In this document: in pieces, positions 34,674 to 42,930 of the stretch
How the letters are laid out: each line of letters begins with the position of its first letter
Position numbering within the stretch: the stretch's first letter is position 1
Origin: Spirillospora albida
GTDB lineage: Bacteria; Actinomycetota; Actinomycetes; Streptosporangiales; Streptosporangiaceae
Direction of reading: 5' to 3'
DNA: 64,000 nucleotides
NCBI RefSeq assembly: GCF_000718255.1
Contig: NZ_JOFJ01000012.1
Coordinates: 124,001-188,000 of the forward strand
Made by a program: the position numbers and the translations under genes
The notes under the pieces: model-generated
The model's input: only the letters and a program-made list of their open reading frames with translations
The model's database searches: none
What the model was told of the DNA's origin: nothing

Positions 34674-36440
34674 ATGCACGCGCCGCTGCGTCCGAGCGAT
34701 CCCACCGAGCTGGGGCCGTACCGGCTCACCGCCCGCCTCGGGCGCGGCGGCATGGGGACGGTCTTCCTCGGCGCGGACGCCGAGGGCCGCGAGGTCGCGA
34801 TCAAGGTCATCAACCCCGACCTCTCGGACGATCCCGACTTCCAGGAGCGGTTCCGCCGCGAGGTGACGGCGGCACGCCAGGTCCGGCGGTTCTGCACCGC
34901 CGCCGTCCTGGACGCGTCCCTGGACGGCGACCCCGTCTACGTCGTGACCGAGTACGTGAACGGCCCCTCGCTGGACGAGGCCGTCCGCGCGGGCGGCCCG
35001 CTGCGCGGCGGTGACCTGGAGGCCCTCGCGGTCAACATCGCGACCGCGCTCGCCGCCGTGCACGGCGCCGGGATCGTGCACCGCGACCTCAAGCCGTCCA
35101 ACGTGCTGCTGTCCCCTACCGGCCCGCGCGTGATCGACTTCGGTATCGCCCGCGCCCTGGACGCCGGCTCCGACGGCCCCACCCGCACCGGCCAGTTCGT
35201 CGGCACCCCCGCCTACATCGCCCCCGAGATCATGCACGGCGGCGACATCACCGCCGCCGCCGACGTGTTCTCCTGGGGCTGCGTCGTCGCCTACGCCGCC
35301 ACCGGCCGCGTCCCCTTCGACGGCGCCACCCTCCCGGAGATCATCCACAGGGTCACGAGCGCCGACCCCGACCTCACCGGCCTGGACGCCTCGCTCCGCG
35401 ACCTGGTGAGCCGGGCGCTCGCGAAGGAGCCCGCGGCCCGTCCGACGGTCAAGCGGCTGATCCAGACGCTGACCGGCGAGGAGGAGCCCCCGGTCGCCCC
35501 GGCCCTGCCCCCGGCCGGGCCGCCGCCCCTCCTCACGGCCCCGACCCCGCCGACGACGGTCGATTCCCCACCCCCTCAGGCACACGCCACCGCGCAGGAC
35601 GCCGATCCGCCGACCCGGCCTTCCGGAGCGGCATCGCGGCGGCCCCTTCCCCGGCGAGGCCCCGAGACCCTGCTGGGGATCGGTGCCGTGCTCGGCCTCT
35701 TGGCCGTGGCGGTCGTGATCAGCCTGATCAACCCCTTCGATGAGAGCGGGAAGACCCCCGGCGCGGACGGCGCGCGGAAGGTGTCCGGCGCCTTCACCGG
35801 CGACCCGCCGGACGAGCGCGAGAGGCTCTTCGCCGACCGGTTCCACAAGCAGGACTCCGGCTGGAGGCATGACGCCACCGCCACCTGGGACGCCGCCTAC
35901 CAGGACGGGAAGTACGCGATGCAGGTGGATCCGCCCATGCCGAGCACCGTCGTGGACGCCCCGGCGCCGAACATCCCCAGCCGGCAGCTCATCGAGGTCG
36001 ATCTCGTCCCCGCCTCGCACGGCGGCGAATCCGGCGTCTTCTGCCACCGGCACGAGGACACCGGGTTCGCGTTCCTGGTCCGCGCCGACGGCTCCGCCCG
36101 CATCGCCCTCATGGACGGCCCGATGACCCTGAAGACCCTCGCCACCGGCACGGTCGAACCCGACGACAAGCTCCGCCTCCAGGCCGCGTGCGCGGTGGAC
36201 GGCGCGTCCGTCCGGCTCGGCATGTGGGTGGACGGCGACCCGGTCGTGCGGGTCACGGCCGACGACGCGGGCGACAGCGGCGACAACGGCCGGACCGGCC
36301 TCCTCATCGCCAAACCGAACGCGGCCACCGGCTGGCCGATGGGCCTGTTCGACGACTTCGAACTCGCCTCGTTCGGCCCCGGTGCGGGTGCCACGTCCCC
36401 GGACGTCGACGGTGCGAGCCCGAGACCGTCCGCCGGCTGA
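34674..36440 (+). CDS. Hanks-type Ser/Thr protein kinase with single membrane helix and exterior sensor domain
   Basis: 588 residues, intact. Gly loop LGRGGMGTVFLG; Lys in EVAIKVIN (about 43); HRDLKPSN (about 137); VIDFGIARAL (about 155); YIAPEIM (about 184); FSWGCVVAYAATGR. A Pro-rich juxtamembrane linker (about 265-330) leads to a membrane helix (LLGIGAVLGLLAVAVVISLI, about 334-352). The exterior domain, from FADRFHKQDSGW to LFDDFELASFG, is a concanavalin-like jelly roll as in the second kinase. No PASTA repeats. ATG 34674 follows AGGAGCC. The ligand is unknown; the three tandem paralogues suggest duplication with domain swapping at the C-terminus. Confidence 0.94.
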   Translation: MHAPLRPSDPTELGPYRLTARLGRGGMGTVFLGADAEGREVAIKVINPDLSDDPDFQERFRREVTAARQVRRFCTAAVLDASLDGDPVYVVTEYVNGPSLDEAVRAGGPLRGGDLEALAVNIATALAAVHGAGIVHRDLKPSNVLLSPTGPRVIDFGIARALDAGSDGPTRTGQFVGTPAYIAPEIMHGGDITAAADVFSWGCVVAYAATGRVPFDGATLPEIIHRVTSADPDLTGLDASLRDLVSRALAKEPAARPTVKRLIQTLTGEEEPPVAPALPPAGPPPLLTAPTPPTTVDSPPPQAHATAQDADPPTRPSGAASRRPLPRRGPETLLGIGAVLGLLAVAVVISLINPFDESGKTPGADGARKVSGAFTGDPPDERERLFADRFHKQDSGWRHDATATWDAAYQDGKYAMQVDPPMPSTVVDAPAPNIPSRQLIEVDLVPASHGGESGVFCHRHEDTGFAFLVRADGSARIALMDGPMTLKTLATGTVEPDDKLRLQAACAVDGASVRLGMWVDGDPVVRVTADDAGDSGDNGRTGLLIAKPNAATGWPMGLFDDFELASFGPGAGATSPDVDGASPRPSAG

Positions 36441-36442
36441 GG

Positions 36443-37087
36443 TCAGTCCCTGCGGCCGGTCAGCGCGATGGAGACGCCCAAGCCGATCATCATGAGGCCG
36501 CCGGTCCCGCCGATCGCGGCCAGGCGGCGCGGTGACCGGGCGAACCAGGCGCGGGCCGTCCCGGCGGCCAGGCCCCACAGGCCGTCCGACAGCAGCGCGA
36601 GCAGCCCGAAGATCAGCCCGAACACGACCATCTGCAGCGGGACGTGGCCGTTCCCCCGCTCGACGAACTGCGGGAGGACGGCGGCGAAGAACACGATCGT
36701 CTTCGGGTTGGTGACGCCGACCAGGAAGCCCTGCAGCAGGTCGCGTCCGGCGCCCCGGGTCTCGCCGCCGTCGATGCCGCCGACCGCGTCCCGCAGCGAT
36801 CCGCGATGCCGGACGGCCTGGACGCCCAGGTACACGATGAACAGCGCACCGGCGATCTTCAACGTGGTGAACACGATCACGGATCGTTCCACGACGGCAC
36901 CTACCCCGAACGCGACCGCCGCGGTCAGCACCACCGACGCGAGGACCCCGCCGAGCACCCCGGCGAGGGCCGTCCGGCGCCCGTGCGCGAGCGCCCGCCC
37001 CACGACGAACAGGACGTTCGGGCCGGGGATCACAATGATGACGAGCGCGACCGCGCCGAACGACAGCACCTGCTCCAGTGACACCAT
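36443..37087 (-). CDS. LysE/RhtB family amino-acid exporter
   Basis: 214-residue membrane protein with about six helices. Family motifs: ALVIIVIPGPNVLFVVGRALAHGRR near the N-terminus, KIAGALFIVYLGVQAVRHR, and LQGFLVGVTNPKTIVFFAAVLPQFV. It exports amino acids or related metabolites; substrate unknown. Its stop is 2 bases from that of the convergent kinase. Confidence 0.93.
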   Translation of the reverse strand: MVSLEQVLSFGAVALVIIVIPGPNVLFVVGRALAHGRRTALAGVLGGVLASVVLTAAVAFGVGAVVERSVIVFTTLKIAGALFIVYLGVQAVRHRGSLRDAVGGIDGGETRGAGRDLLQGFLVGVTNPKTIVFFAAVLPQFVERGNGHVPLQMVVFGLIFGLLALLSDGLWGLAAGTARAWFARSPRRLAAIGGTGGLMMIGLGVSIALTGRRD

Positions 37088-37129
37088 TCGCGCACTTTAA
37101 CGCCGCATAGGCGGCGATCCCACCGGATA

Positions 37130-37768
37130 TCAGGCGGGCAGGACGTCCCAGGACCCGTTGCGGCGGACGAACAGCTCATGCGTCAGCAGGGTCGACGGCG
37201 ACACCTGCCAGACCGGCTCGGCACCGCCCTCCGCCCAGATCTGGCCGACGGCCCAGCGGAGCTTATCGACCCCGTCGGGGTGGCCCGTCCCGGACGCCGC
37301 GAACACGTCGCGCGCGGGGGCCGCCACGACGAGGTCGCCCTCGACGTCCTGCGCCAGCTTGTCGAGGAACCCCTCGTCCAGCAGCAGGGCGGCCTCGAGA
37401 CCGCCGCTGCGGGGCGCGCCCTCGGGCGTCCGGCCGTCGCCGAGCGTCACCGTGACGGCCCGGACGTCGGGGTACCAGCTGAGGACGAGATCGGGACGCC
37501 GGTCCCGCAGGTTGATCGTCGCGAGCCGGCGCAGGTCGCCCGGCTCGACACCGAGGGCGGCGCAGTGCCGCCGGGCCACATGCTCGTAGCGGCGGCCGTC
37601 GGGCGCGGCCTCGTCCGCGATCTCCAGGGCGTAGGTGACGTACAGATCCCCGGCGAACGCCTCGCGGACCGGTTCCTCGTCCGGCGGCAGCGGGAACTCC
37701 AGCTGCACCTCGGCGGGGACCCGCGCCTTCATCAGCGGCACGACGAGACCAGACCGCGGCTCGGTCAC
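37130..37768 (-). CDS. DUF1444-like (YtpQ) protein
   Basis: 212 residues. Resembles the UPF0354/DUF1444 group: GDLYVTYALEIAD, YEHVARRHCAALGVEPGDLRRLATINL, GGLEAALLLDEGFLD and GDLVVAAPARDVFAASGTGH. No enzymatic motif is known for the family. Soluble, no signal peptide. The assignment is by pattern and moderate. Confidence 0.65.
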   Translation of the reverse strand: MTEPRSGLVVPLMKARVPAEVQLEFPLPPDEEPVREAFAGDLYVTYALEIADEAAPDGRRYEHVARRHCAALGVEPGDLRRLATINLRDRRPDLVLSWYPDVRAVTVTLGDGRTPEGAPRSGGLEAALLLDEGFLDKLAQDVEGDLVVAAPARDVFAASGTGHPDGVDKLRWAVGQIWAEGGAEPVWQVSPSTLLTHELFVRRNGSWDVLPA

Positions 37769-37839
37769 GGGACGCTCCTCCTGATGCCTTCCGCAGGCTC
37801 CGACTCCGGATGGATCAGCCTACAGCCGTTTCCCCCGCC

Positions 37840-39333
37840 TCACCCGGCGCGCGGCGCCCCACCCGGCGCGACCACGGGCAGCCCCTCCGGCGCGCCCCGT
37901 TCGATCAGCCGCCGGACGGCCTCGGTGTCGAGATGGCGCTCCACCATGTCCGCGAGCGTGTCGAGGGCGCTCTGCCGGATGCCTTCGAAGGTCACGTCTG
38001 GGGCGGGGGTGAAATCGCGGCCGGCATGCTCCGCGACCTCCGTCAGGAACCTTCGGCGGAAGGCGTCGTTCTCGAACGCGCCGTGCCAGGTGGTGCCCCA
38101 GACACCGCCCTGCCTGCATCCGTCGAGGAAGGGTTCGCCGCCTTCGACCTCCACGATGCCGTGGTGGATCTCGTAGGCGCGGACCTCTTCGCCGTATGCG
38201 CTGCCTTCCGGGCGTCCGAGCGTCTTGTCCTTCTGGAAGACGACACGGGTGGGGAGCAGGCCGAGTCCTTCTGTCCGGCCCGCGCCCGACTCGACCTCAT
38301 CGTGGATCTCCCGGGCGAGCATCTGATAGCCGCCGCAGATGCCGAGGACGGGAAGGCGGCGCCGGACGATCTCGTCCGCCATTCCCCGCTCCCGCAGCCA
38401 TCGCAGGTCGTGAACGGTGGCACGGCTGCCCGGAAGGACGACCAGATCGGCTTCGGCGAGGTCGCCCGCACCGTTCGCGTACCGGACGACGACACCGGGT
38501 TCGCAGGCCAGCGCATCGAGGTCGGTGAAGTTGGAGATGCGGGGGAACCGCACGACGGCGATCCTGAGGGTGTCACGCCCGAAAGGCGCCCCGGGGCCGA
38601 AGGCGGGCTTGTCGAGGGCGAGGGAATCCTCGGAATCGAGGTAGAGGCCGTCCTGCCAGGGGAGGACGCCGAATACCGGACGCCCCGTCAATGCCCTCAG
38701 CTGTTCGAGACCGGGCTCGAGCAGCTCGACGGCGCCGCGGAACTTGTTGATGACGAATCCCGCGACCAGCGCCTGGTCTTCCGGCTCCAGCAGCCCGACC
38801 GTTCCGTAGAGCGAGGCGAAGACTCCACCCCGGTCGATATCGCCGACCACCACGACAGGGATGCGGGCGTCCCTCGCGAGCCCCATGTTGACGATGTCGC
38901 CATCGCGCAGATTGATCTCCGCGGGGCTCCCCGCCCCCTCGCACACGACGACGTCGAACTCGCTCCGCAGCTCCGCGAGGCTCTCCCGCACAACGCCCCG
39001 CAGGAACTCCCTCTTCTCGCGGTACTGCAACGCGTCCACATCGGCGATGGGCTTGCCGAGCACCACCACCTGACTGCGCCGGTCACTCCCCGGCTTGAGC
39101 AGCACGGGGTTCATGACGGCCCGCGCCTCGATCCCGGCCGCCTGCGCCTGCATGAACTGCGCCCGCCCGATCTCGGCCCCGTCCGCCGTGACCATCGAAT
39201 TGAGGGACATGTTCTGCGCCTTGAACGGCGCGACCTTCACTCCCTGCCGCGCCAGCCACCGGCACAACCCGGCCGTCACCAGGCTCTTCCCGGCGTCCGA
39301 TGTCGTCCCCGCGACGAGCAGCGCCCCGCTCAC
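37840..39333 (-). CDS. cobQ: Cobyric acid synthase
   Basis: Amidates four side chains of adenosylcobyrinic acid diamide using glutamine and ATP. 497 residues. GTG 39333 is chosen because it overlaps the cobD stop (GTGA, 39330-39333) and yields the usual opening SGALLVAGTTSDAGKSLV with the P-loop. The C-terminal glutaminase domain has the nucleophile Cys in LPVLGICGGYQMLAREI and the His in AYEIHHGIVEVEGGEPF. It belongs to the same pathway as the cob genes at 13-19 kb but is a separate transcription unit with cobD. Confidence 0.96.
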   Translation of the reverse strand: MSGALLVAGTTSDAGKSLVTAGLCRWLARQGVKVAPFKAQNMSLNSMVTADGAEIGRAQFMQAQAAGIEARAVMNPVLLKPGSDRRSQVVVLGKPIADVDALQYREKREFLRGVVRESLAELRSEFDVVVCEGAGSPAEINLRDGDIVNMGLARDARIPVVVVGDIDRGGVFASLYGTVGLLEPEDQALVAGFVINKFRGAVELLEPGLEQLRALTGRPVFGVLPWQDGLYLDSEDSLALDKPAFGPGAPFGRDTLRIAVVRFPRISNFTDLDALACEPGVVVRYANGAGDLAEADLVVLPGSRATVHDLRWLRERGMADEIVRRRLPVLGICGGYQMLAREIHDEVESGAGRTEGLGLLPTRVVFQKDKTLGRPEGSAYGEEVRAYEIHHGIVEVEGGEPFLDGCRQGGVWGTTWHGAFENDAFRRRFLTEVAEHAGRDFTPAPDVTFEGIRQSALDTLADMVERHLDTEAVRRLIERGAPEGLPVVAPGGAPRAG

Positions 39334-40238
39334 CGCCACCACCGCGCCACCACCGCGACGGCCGCGGCCGTGAACGTCACCTTCGCCGACAGCCGGACGG
39401 CCTTACGAATATCCGCGACCTCCACCTTGCGCCCATCCCCCATCTCAGGCCGCCGCTCGACGAGCCCGCCGTACGAATTGACGCCCCCGAGCCGCACTCC
39501 GAGAGCCCCCGCGAACGCCGCCTCGCACCGTCCGGCGTTGGGGCTCGGGTGCTCACCGCCGTCCCGCACCAGCACCCGCCAGGCGTCCGGACTCCCCGAA
39601 CAGGCGGCCACCAGAGCACCGGTCACCCTCGCCGGCACCCAGTTGAGGACATCGTCCAGTTTCGCCGCGGCCCACCCGAACCGCTCGTAGCGCGGATTCC
39701 GATAACCGACCATCGCGTCCAGCGTGTTGACGGCCCGGTAGACGACCATTCCCGGAATCCCGGCGACGGCTCCCCAGAACAACGGCGCGATGGCGGCGTC
39801 CGACGTGTTCTCGGCGACCGATTCCACGGTCGCCCGTGCCAGATCATCGGCCCCGAGCCCCTTGGGATCCCGCGCGCACAGATGGGAAAGCCGCGCGCGA
39901 GCCGCCTTCACATCGCCCCGCTCGAGCGCGCGGGCCATGAACAGCCCTTCACGCCCCAGCGACGTCCCGCCGAGAACGGCCCACGTCACCCCGGCGGTGA
40001 CGATCCCATGCGCCACCCGTCCCCGCCCGACCCGCTCGAGCCCGACCCCGAAAAGCGCGGCACTCCCGACGACCACACCGACGAAGACGACCCCCTGCCC
40101 CCGCGAGTCCCCGTAGACCAGGCGCTCGACCCGCGAAGCGGCCCGCCCGAACCCTGCCACGGGATGCCACCGCCGAGGATCCCCGAGCAGCGCGTCCAGC
40201 AGCACCCCGGCCGCCAGCCCTCCAGACGAGACCCGCAT
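39330..40238 (-). CDS. cobD: Adenosylcobinamide-phosphate synthase (CobD/CbiB)
   Basis: Membrane enzyme joining the aminopropanol (phosphate) linker to adenosylcobyric acid. 302 residues from ATG 40238, with GGAGGGG five bases upstream. Family motifs: GVLLDALLGDPRRWHPVAGFGR, DDLARATVESVAENTSDAAIAPLFW, YRAVNTLDAMVGYRNPRYERFGWAAAKLDDVLNWVPARVTG and GGVNSYGGLVERRPEMGDGR. Several hydrophobic helices. Its product is used with that of cobQ; the genes overlap by 4 bases. Confidence 0.95.
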   Translation of the reverse strand: MRVSSGGLAAGVLLDALLGDPRRWHPVAGFGRAASRVERLVYGDSRGQGVVFVGVVVGSAALFGVGLERVGRGRVAHGIVTAGVTWAVLGGTSLGREGLFMARALERGDVKAARARLSHLCARDPKGLGADDLARATVESVAENTSDAAIAPLFWGAVAGIPGMVVYRAVNTLDAMVGYRNPRYERFGWAAAKLDDVLNWVPARVTGALVAACSGSPDAWRVLVRDGGEHPSPNAGRCEAAFAGALGVRLGGVNSYGGLVERRPEMGDGRKVEVADIRKAVRLSAKVTFTAAAVAVVARWWR

Positions 40239-40416
40239 CGACACCCCTCCCGAGCACCCAACGTCACCCTCGGTGCGCGACACCGCCACGACCACCGCCA
40301 GGGGACCCAAGATATTGCCCCCGACCCGCGCCATCCGCCCGTTACGCCCGTTATGGATGTGGAGCCGGAGGACGCGCACCCTTACACTGTGTTCCGGCGT
40401 CCCGCCGGGCCGCCGA

Positions 40417-40490
40417 GCGCCCGTAGCTCAGCTGGATAGAGCATCGGACTTCTAATCCGACGGTCGCGGGTTCGAATCCTGCCGGGCGCG
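40417..40490 (+). tRNA. tRNA-Arg (anticodon UCU)
   Basis: 74 bases forming a full cloverleaf: acceptor GCGCCCG/CGGGCGC, D-stem GCTC/GAGC, anticodon stem TCGGA/TCCGA with loop CTTCTAA (anticodon TCT at 40451-40453), T-arm GCGGGTTCGAATCCTGC. The terminal CCA is not encoded. TACACT at 40383-40388 may be the -10. It borders the accessory region to the right; I found no second copy of its 3' end in the window. Confidence 0.96.
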
Positions 40491-40701
40491 CCCCCACAAC
40501 CAGGCCACCCAGGTCCTGACCAGCAAGAACGCACGCATTCCGGAGCCTATTCACCACAGACCGCGATCATGGCACGTCCTCGATGCGCTGGTTCGCGACG
40601 TCCCGTTGCCCGTCGATGCACTGGTCTCCGGGCGTTCGTTGGCGTCGCCGGAGGCGTGCATGACGGCGGTGTAGAGGTCTCCGCGTCGGTGACCCGGAAC
40701 A

Positions 40702-42810
40702 TCAGCGGGCCCTGGTCGGCAGGAACGGGCTCGGGGCGCCGGTGTGGGAGACGTAGAGCGCGTCGCGGGCGCGGGTGCAGGCCACGAAGAGCAGGCAGCG
40801 TTCCCGCTGGACGTCGTCGGCGTGCGTGGCGGGGTCCTCGTCGGGGTCCGTGAGGACGACGGCGGCCGGCATGGCGTCGGCGCTCACCCCGGTCACGGCG
40901 ACGCAGCGGAACTCCAGGCCCTTCATGCGGTGCATCGTGCCGACGCGGACGCTGTCCTGGGCGGACCCGCCGGCCGCCAGGGACGCCGTGCCGATCCCCG
41001 CGGCGGCGAGGGCCCGCTCGGTCCTGCCGGCGGCGCTGAGGAAGCGGGTGGCGATCCCGATGGCGTGGGGCTCGACCCCGGCGTCGAGCCAGGCCCTGAC
41101 CTGCTCGACGAGCGCGTCGAGTTCCGCGTCGCGGTCGGGGAATCCCTGGACGACCGGGCGCCGCCCGTGCAGGGACGACCGGTACCCCGCCAGGCTGTCC
41201 TGCCTGTCGTCCAGCCCGGCGACCGGTTCGACGCCGAGGAGGCGGACGGCCCAGTTCAGGATCTCCGCGGTCGTGCGGTAGCTGAGCTTCAGTTTGTGGC
41301 TGCGGCCGGTGACGGTGATGCCGAGGCTCTTCAGCGAGACCCGGTGGTCGTAGATGCGCTGGTGGGGGTCGCCGACGATGAACAGGTCGTCGGGCCCCGG
41401 CGCGACGGCGGCGCGGAGGATCCGCCATTGCGCGGGGTACAGGTCCTGGGCCTCGTCGACGATGATGTGGCGGTAGCGCGGGGCGGCTTCGGCGGCCAGG
41501 ACGCGCGCGGCCTCGGCCGCGATCTGCATGTGGGTGCGGGCGCCCGTCTCGGCCAGCAGTTCCAGGAACCGGGAGATGGCCGCCCATGCCTTCTCCCGCT
41601 GGGCGGGGCTGAGCCCTTTGCCGCGCCCGCGGCGGGTGGAGCCGAGATACGCCTCCCGGCCGGAAAGGTCCTGGGCCAGGATGACCTGCTCCCACTCGCG
41701 GTGCAGGAACGCCGCCGAGTAGGGCGTCTCGGTCTGCGATATCGCGATGTTCCAGAGGGCCTGGATTTCGGCGCCGCCCGCGATCTTGGGATTGTGCCCG
41801 GCGGCGTCCTTGACGATCCGGTAGGACAGTTTGTCGATGTTGACCACTTCGATCCGGGCGCGGACGTCCGGGTCGTCGATGAGGAGGTCGAGCTGGTCGT
41901 CGAGGGTGTCGGCGAGGGTGGTGGTGAAGGTGGTCACCAGTACGGGCGAGCCCCGCTCGGCGAGGTGGCGGGCGCGGTGCAGGGCGGTGACCGTCTTCCC
42001 GGTTCCCGCTCCTCCCGTGACCTGGACGGCTCCGTTGTAGGAGGGCCGCAGGGCGAGCCTGCGCTGGGCCGGGTGCAGGAAGACGCGCCAGAGGTCGAAG
42101 GGGTGGGCGAGCATCTGCGCCAGCTCGTCCGGGCCGGAGACGAACACCACGTCGCCCGGCGACCGCTCCATGGCCGTGACCAGGTCGGAGGTGTCCACGG
42201 CGGGGGGCGGCGAGGCGTCCGGCAGGAGCCGGCAGATCTCCTCCCACGCCTCCTGCGGGGTCATCCCGCTGGCGAGGGCCACGAGCGCGAGGTACTGCGG
42301 CTCGGGGAGCATGCTCTCCAGTGCCGCCAGGTGGTCCTCGCTGGTCAGCAGGCGGACGATCGGGAGCACGTCCGCGTCCAGCCCGAGGTTGATCAGCTCG
42401 CCGTCGCCGTAGGCCGCGAACAGCCGTTCGGGCTGCGTCCGCGCGAGGGCGTCGAGCGCGGGCCTGACCTGTGCGAGTGCCGTCGCGTCGCGGACCTCGA
42501 GGACGCCGAGCCTCTGGTTCACGCTGAACCTGCGGCTCTTGGCATACTTGATGGCGGCGTCGTGCTCCATCACCGCGATGAGGCAGTAGACGTCGCCCGT
42601 CTCGGGTTTGAGCACGATGCCGCGCCGGCCCCCGTCGATCCGGATGGTGCGCACGTTGGGGTCTTCGGCGGCGTGGAGCTTCTCCAGGTGGAGGCCCGCG
42701 AAGGTGTGGTGCTCGAACCGGGCGATCGCCTCATCGACGGACTTGCGCACCGTTTTCTCCAGGTTTGCATAGCCTGTCAGAAAGCTCTTCGCGATCGCGA
42801 GTCTCGGCAC
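40702..42810 (-). CDS. UvrD-type helicase with RelE-like N-terminal domain
   Basis: 702 residues from GTG 42810, preceded by GGAGG. The first 110 residues (LAIAKSFLTGYANLEKTVRKSV, VRTIRIDGGRRGIVLKPETGDVYCLIAVMEHDAAIKYA) look like a RelE/ParE-type nuclease-toxin fold. The superfamily 1 helicase part has TGGAGTGKTVTALHRA (about 265), IIVDEAQDLYPAQW (about 450), LSYRTTAEILNW and GTMHRMKGLEFRCVAV (about 630). Similar fused helicases are common in actinobacterial defence islands. It is divergent from drmD over about 120 bases, suggesting shared regulation with DISARM; membership in the system is inference. Confidence 0.85.
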   Translation of the reverse strand: MPRLAIAKSFLTGYANLEKTVRKSVDEAIARFEHHTFAGLHLEKLHAAEDPNVRTIRIDGGRRGIVLKPETGDVYCLIAVMEHDAAIKYAKSRRFSVNQRLGVLEVRDATALAQVRPALDALARTQPERLFAAYGDGELINLGLDADVLPIVRLLTSEDHLAALESMLPEPQYLALVALASGMTPQEAWEEICRLLPDASPPPAVDTSDLVTAMERSPGDVVFVSGPDELAQMLAHPFDLWRVFLHPAQRRLALRPSYNGAVQVTGGAGTGKTVTALHRARHLAERGSPVLVTTFTTTLADTLDDQLDLLIDDPDVRARIEVVNIDKLSYRIVKDAAGHNPKIAGGAEIQALWNIAISQTETPYSAAFLHREWEQVILAQDLSGREAYLGSTRRGRGKGLSPAQREKAWAAISRFLELLAETGARTHMQIAAEAARVLAAEAAPRYRHIIVDEAQDLYPAQWRILRAAVAPGPDDLFIVGDPHQRIYDHRVSLKSLGITVTGRSHKLKLSYRTTAEILNWAVRLLGVEPVAGLDDRQDSLAGYRSSLHGRRPVVQGFPDRDAELDALVEQVRAWLDAGVEPHAIGIATRFLSAAGRTERALAAAGIGTASLAAGGSAQDSVRVGTMHRMKGLEFRCVAVTGVSADAMPAAVVLTDPDEDPATHADDVQRERCLLFVACTRARDALYVSHTGAPSPFLPTRAR

Positions 42811-42862
42811 GCTTGTTCGCCTCCGTGGTATCAGGATTCAGAGCGCACGGTGATGCGGGCGG

Positions 42863-42873
42863 TTCACGGTGAA
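42863..42873. promoter_or_regulatory. TTCAC-G-GTGAA inverted repeat in the helicase/drmD divergent promoter
   Basis: Perfect 5-base arms in the 120-base gap between two divergent genes. A candidate operator through which one regulator could control both directions. Confidence 0.35.
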
Positions 42874-42930
42874 TTCTCGTGATTGGTAGGGCACGATGTC
42901 CACCTGAACGCAACGGGGAGTGGGGAGCGC

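Noticed and set aside
40491..40701. Short frames between the tRNA and the helicase gene
   Set aside because: No ribosome site and no recognisable motif; could be a decayed gene end but nothing supports a specific call.
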